A stretch of 64,000 nt of DNA from Bradyrhizobium ivorense (lineage in GTDB: Bacteria; Pseudomonadota; Alphaproteobacteria; Rhizobiales; Xanthobacteraceae): contig NZ_CAADFC020000029.1 in NCBI RefSeq assembly GCF_900696085.1, forward strand, positions 124,001 to 188,000. Reading direction: 5' to 3'. This document shows, piece after piece, positions 60,869-64,000 of the stretch. How positions within the stretch are numbered: position 1 is the first letter of the stretch; the number at the start of each line of letters is the position of its first letter. The notes below the pieces were generated by a model. The model saw only the letters and a list, made by a program, of their open reading frames with translations, did not search any database and was not told the origin of the DNA. The translations under genes were made by a program, and so were the position numbers.

Positions 60869-61899
60869 ACGCGCTCACCAAAATTCCGGTCACCGTCGTC
60901 ACCGGCTTTCTCGGATCGGGCAAGACCACGCTGATCCAACATCTGATCAGGAACGCCAACGGCAAGAAGCTCGCGGTGCTGGTCAACGAATTCGGCAGCG
61001 AAGGCGTCGACGGCGAGATTTTGAAATCCTGCGCCGACGCCAATTGTCCGGCCGAGAACATCGTCGAGCTCGCCAATGGCTGCATCTGCTGCACCGTTGC
61101 CGACGATTTCATCCCGGCGATGGAGCAGCTGCTGGCGCGCCCGGTGAAGCCGGATCACATCGTGATCGAGACATCGGGGCTGGCGCTGCCAAAGCCGCTC
61201 TTGAAGGCATTCGACTGGCCCGAGATTCGTTCGCGGATCACCGTCGACGGCGTGATCGCGCTGGCCGATGCGGAGGCCGTTGCCGCCGGGCGCTTTGCGC
61301 CCGATCCGGCGGCGGTCGATGCGCAGCGCGCCGCCGCCGACAATCTCGATCACGAGACGCCGCTGTCGGAAGTGTTCGAGGACCAGATCGCCTGCGCCGA
61401 TATCGTGCTGCTGACCAAGGCCGATCTCGCCGGGGCGGAGGGGATCAAAGCAGCGAAGGAGGTGATCACCGCGGAAATGCCGCGCGAGGTGCCGATGCTG
61501 CCGGTGGTCGAGGGCGCGATCGATGCCCGCGTGATCCTGGGCCTCGCGGCGGCGGCGGAGGATGACCTCGCATCGCGCCCGTCGCATCACGACGGCGAGG
61601 ACGAGCACGAGCACAATGACTTCAATTCGGTGGTGATCGACCTGCCTGAAATCGCCGACGTCGATGCGCTGATGGCGTCGATCAAGGGGCTGGCGCGCGA
61701 GCAGAACGTGCTGCGCGCCAAGGGTTATATCGCGGTTGCGGGCAAGCCGATGCGGCTGCTGGTGCAGTCGGTCGGCGAGCGCGTGCGGCACCAGTTCGAC
61801 ATGCCCTGGGGCGCACGGGCGCGGCAATCAAAGCTCGTCGTGATCGGCGAACACGGCGATATCGATGTATCGGCCATTCGGGCGCGGCTGGGTGTGTGA
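60865..61899 (+). CDS. cobW: CobW GTPase (cobalt chaperone for cobalamin synthesis)
   Basis: A 344-residue G3E GTPase. P-loop GFLGSGKTTLIQHL starts near residue 14, NEFGSEGVDGEIL follows, ANGCICCTVADDF has the CxCC metal motif, and ETSGLALPKPLL and TKADLAGAEG bind nucleotide. A His/Asp/Glu-rich linker (SHHDGEDEHEHND) near residue 242-254 is absent from the COG0523 protein at 50547. CobW is thought to supply cobalt to the CobNST chelatase. Stop and cobN start share one base (TGATG at 61897-61901). Confidence 0.95.
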   Translation: MNALTKIPVTVVTGFLGSGKTTLIQHLIRNANGKKLAVLVNEFGSEGVDGEILKSCADANCPAENIVELANGCICCTVADDFIPAMEQLLARPVKPDHIVIETSGLALPKPLLKAFDWPEIRSRITVDGVIALADAEAVAAGRFAPDPAAVDAQRAAADNLDHETPLSEVFEDQIACADIVLLTKADLAGAEGIKAAKEVITAEMPREVPMLPVVEGAIDARVILGLAAAAEDDLASRPSHHDGEDEHEHNDFNSVVIDLPEIADVDALMASIKGLAREQNVLRAKGYIAVAGKPMRLLVQSVGERVRHQFDMPWGARARQSKLVVIGEHGDIDVSAIRARLGV

Positions 61900-64000
61900 T
61901 GCACGTCGTCTTCCGCGAGAGCCGCGGCCTCGAAGAGACCGCGACGCCAAGGGACCTCGGCCAGTATCCGGCCGATCTCGTGGTGCTCTCGTTTTCCGAC
62001 AGCGACCTTGCAGCGTTCGCGGCCGGTTGGCGGCGCGGCCGCGCGTCATTGCCGTCGCTGCGGCTCGCCAATCTCGCAGAGCTGCGCCACCCGCTGTCGG
62101 TCGACACCTACATCGAGCGGACGCTGTCGGAGGCCCGCGGCATTCTGGTGCGGCTGATCGGCGGCGAACCGTATTGGCCGTATGGATTGGCCGCGCTGCA
62201 TCGATTGGCGCAGGAGCGCAACATCGCCCTGGTGGTGCTGCCGGCCGACGGCCGCGACGATCTGCGGCTGGATGAATTTTCGACACTGCCGGTCTCGACG
62301 CTGCGGCGGCTGAAGGCGCTGTGCGACAAGGGCGGTCCGGTCGCGGCGCAGGCGGTGATCGCGCAGCTGGCGCTGGCGTCGGGGCTCTATGCCGGACCCG
62401 TCGTCGGCGAGATCGATCTGGCGGAGATCGGGTTCTACGATCCGCAACGCGGTCCGATCCGGACGCTGCCAGATGCCGATGACCGGCCGCGCGCGATCCT
62501 CAGCTTCTATCGCGCGTATCTCGCGGCCGGCGACATGGCGCCGGTCGATGCGCTGATCGCGGCGTTGCGCCAACAGGGCTTTGACGTCTATGGCGTGTTC
62601 GTCACCTCGCTGAAGGCCGCCGGCGTCGCGGACTGGCTGCGCGCGCAGTTCGCGCAAGGCCCGCCGGCCGCGATCGTCAATGCGACGGCGTTCTCCGCGA
62701 TCGGTGACGACGGCACGACGCCGTTCGACGGCATGACGTGCCCAGTGTTCCAGGTCGCCTTGTCGACCGCACGGCGCGAGAATTGGGCGGAGTCGCTGCG
62801 CGGGCTTTCACCCGGCGACCTCGCGATGCATGTGGTGTTGCCGGAGGTCGACGGCCGGCTGTTCGCAGGCGTCGTCAGCTTCAAGTCGGCCTCGGATCGC
62901 GATCCCGACCTGCAGTTCTCGCATTTGGCACATCGGCCGGACGACGAACGCGTCGCCGCCGCGATTGCGCGCGTGACAACCTGGCACCGGCTTGCCGGCA
63001 AGCCGGCGCATGACAAGCAGCTCGCGATCGTGCTCTCGAACTATCCGGGCCGCCCGCACCAGATCGCGCATGCCGTCGGCCTCGATGCGCTCGCTTCGGT
63101 CGATGCGCTGCTGTCCGATCTCGCCGCAGCGGGTTACGATCTCGCGCCGGCAGCGGCGCTGGGCGAGGTACTCTTGCGCGAGAAGCTGGCATGGAGCGTC
63201 GCCGACTATCGCGCGGCGCTGTCGTGCCTTCCGCAAGCGCTGCAGGATGATCTGGCGCGCGCCTGGGGCGCGCCCGAGGATGATCCCGATTGCCATGGCG
63301 GCGCGTTTCATTTCGCCGCGATCCGGTCCGGCAAAGGCATCATCGCCGTGCAGCCGGAACGCGGCGAGGTCGGTCATCGCGACGCCGATTATCACGATCT
63401 CGCGCGCACGCCGCGCCATGCCTATGTCGCGTTCTATCTCTGGCTCCGGCAGCAGGGCATCGATGCGCTGGTGCATATGGGCGCGCATGGCACGCTGGAA
63501 TGGCTGCCTGGCAAATCCGTCGCGCTGTCGCCCGCGTGCTGGCCGGAGGCGCTGATCGGCGATCTGCCGGTGATCTATCCCTTCATCGTCAACGATCCCG
63601 GCGAGGCGGCGCAGGCCAAGCGGCGCATCGGCGCGCTCACCATCGGCCATCTGCCGCCGCCACTGATGGCCGCTGCGTTGCCGGAGCGGCTGCGCCGGCT
63701 GGAGCAACTGCTCGATGAATATTCGACCGCCGACGGGCTCGATCCGGCGCGGCGGCAGCGCCTGATCGCCGATATCCGCGAGGAAGCGCGCGTCGCGGGG
63801 CTGGAGGACGATCTGGGGCTTGCCGCCTCGGTTGCGGCCGCGGAAGCGATTCCGCAGATCGATCGCTTCGTCTGCGACCTCAAGGAAAGCCAGTTCGGCG
63901 ACGGCCTGCATGTGTTCGGCCGTGGCGCCTGCGGCGAGGCGGAGCGCGACGCGCTGCTCGCTGCGCTTGCCGGCCGGCGCGTCGCGCCAGGACCGTCGGG
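61899..64000 (+). CDS. cobN: Cobaltochelatase subunit CobN (partial, C-terminus off the right edge)
   Basis: The large subunit of the ATP-dependent aerobic cobaltochelatase inserting Co(II) into hydrogenobyrinic acid a,c-diamide. About 700 N-terminal residues are visible; full proteins are around 1,200 or more. It opens MHVVFRESRGLEETATPRDL, contains IVLSNYPGRPHQIAHAVGLD, and has the chelatase signature VHMGAHGTLEWLPGK near residue 525, plus PVIYPFIVNDPGEAAQAKRR. The start overlaps the cobW stop by one base. CobS and CobT, its partners, are not in the window. Confidence 0.96.
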   Translation, partial: MHVVFRESRGLEETATPRDLGQYPADLVVLSFSDSDLAAFAAGWRRGRASLPSLRLANLAELRHPLSVDTYIERTLSEARGILVRLIGGEPYWPYGLAALHRLAQERNIALVVLPADGRDDLRLDEFSTLPVSTLRRLKALCDKGGPVAAQAVIAQLALASGLYAGPVVGEIDLAEIGFYDPQRGPIRTLPDADDRPRAILSFYRAYLAAGDMAPVDALIAALRQQGFDVYGVFVTSLKAAGVADWLRAQFAQGPPAAIVNATAFSAIGDDGTTPFDGMTCPVFQVALSTARRENWAESLRGLSPGDLAMHVVLPEVDGRLFAGVVSFKSASDRDPDLQFSHLAHRPDDERVAAAIARVTTWHRLAGKPAHDKQLAIVLSNYPGRPHQIAHAVGLDALASVDALLSDLAAAGYDLAPAAALGEVLLREKLAWSVADYRAALSCLPQALQDDLARAWGAPEDDPDCHGGAFHFAAIRSGKGIIAVQPERGEVGHRDADYHDLARTPRHAYVAFYLWLRQQGIDALVHMGAHGTLEWLPGKSVALSPACWPEALIGDLPVIYPFIVNDPGEAAQAKRRIGALTIGHLPPPLMAAALPERLRRLEQLLDEYSTADGLDPARRQRLIADIREEARVAGLEDDLGLAASVAAAEAIPQIDRFVCDLKESQFGDGLHVFGRGACGEAERDALLAALAGRRVAPGPS

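Overview
The window is GC-rich alphaproteobacterial chromosome. I infer Bradyrhizobium or a close relative. The evidence is a red-type (form IC) cbb operon with cbbX and cbbY, a ChvE-GguA-GguB sugar transporter, the cobalt-chelatase (CobN) type of cobalamin pathway, CbtAB, and many dispersed palindromic repeats in the gaps. I recognised no rRNA, tRNA, CRISPR array, insertion sequence or prophage.

Layout. 1-1130 (minus): 5' part of ilvD, running off the left edge. 1131-1848: palindromic repeats, then a promoter whose spacer is a perfect inverted repeat. 1849-6185 (plus): aerobic CoA-dependent aromatic operon resembling the 2-aminobenzoyl-CoA (abm) route: monooxygenase/reductase, SDR, enoyl-CoA hydratase, RidA-like protein. 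6214-6860: four tandem ~136-bp repeat units and one 103-bp palindromic element. 7061-12679: flavoprotein monooxygenase, cupin, LivK-type binding protein, MarR regulator and a benzoate/2-aminobenzoate-type CoA ligase. The ligase promoter carries nearly the same operator as the monooxygenase promoter, so the two halves look like one regulon. 12700-16810: EmrAB-like efflux pair (minus) divergent from a TetR regulator and an NTF2-like gene. 16817-18511 (minus): hybrid histidine kinase. 18832-28632: cbbR divergent from cbbF-P-T-A-L-S-X-Y. 29280-33148: chvE-gguA-gguB. 33213-35486 (minus): TonB-dependent siderophore receptor. 35732-36565: inositol-monophosphatase-family enzyme. 36999-38282 (minus): GT87-like membrane glycosyltransferase.

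38659-51566 is the least explained part. A LysR gene diverges from eleven co-directional genes: two family III CoA-transferases, an orphan LivK-type binding protein, an HCCA-isomerase/DsbA-like protein, a nu-class-like GST, a complete polyamine-type ABC transporter with a Tat-exported binding protein, an amidohydrolase, and a COG0523 GTPase overlapping it. It reads as an uncharacterised import-and-catabolism island. 51759-53606 holds a GlxA-type AraC regulator divergent from a dienelactone-hydrolase-family gene.

53589-64000 is a cobalamin locus. On the minus strand: cobU-bluB-(DUF1488-like)-cbtB-cbtA, cobQ and cobO. On the plus strand: cobD, cobC, then a cobalamin riboswitch followed by DUF1636-cobW-cobN, with cobN running off the right edge. 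It covers cobalt uptake, chelation, adenosylation, side-chain attachment and lower-ligand synthesis.
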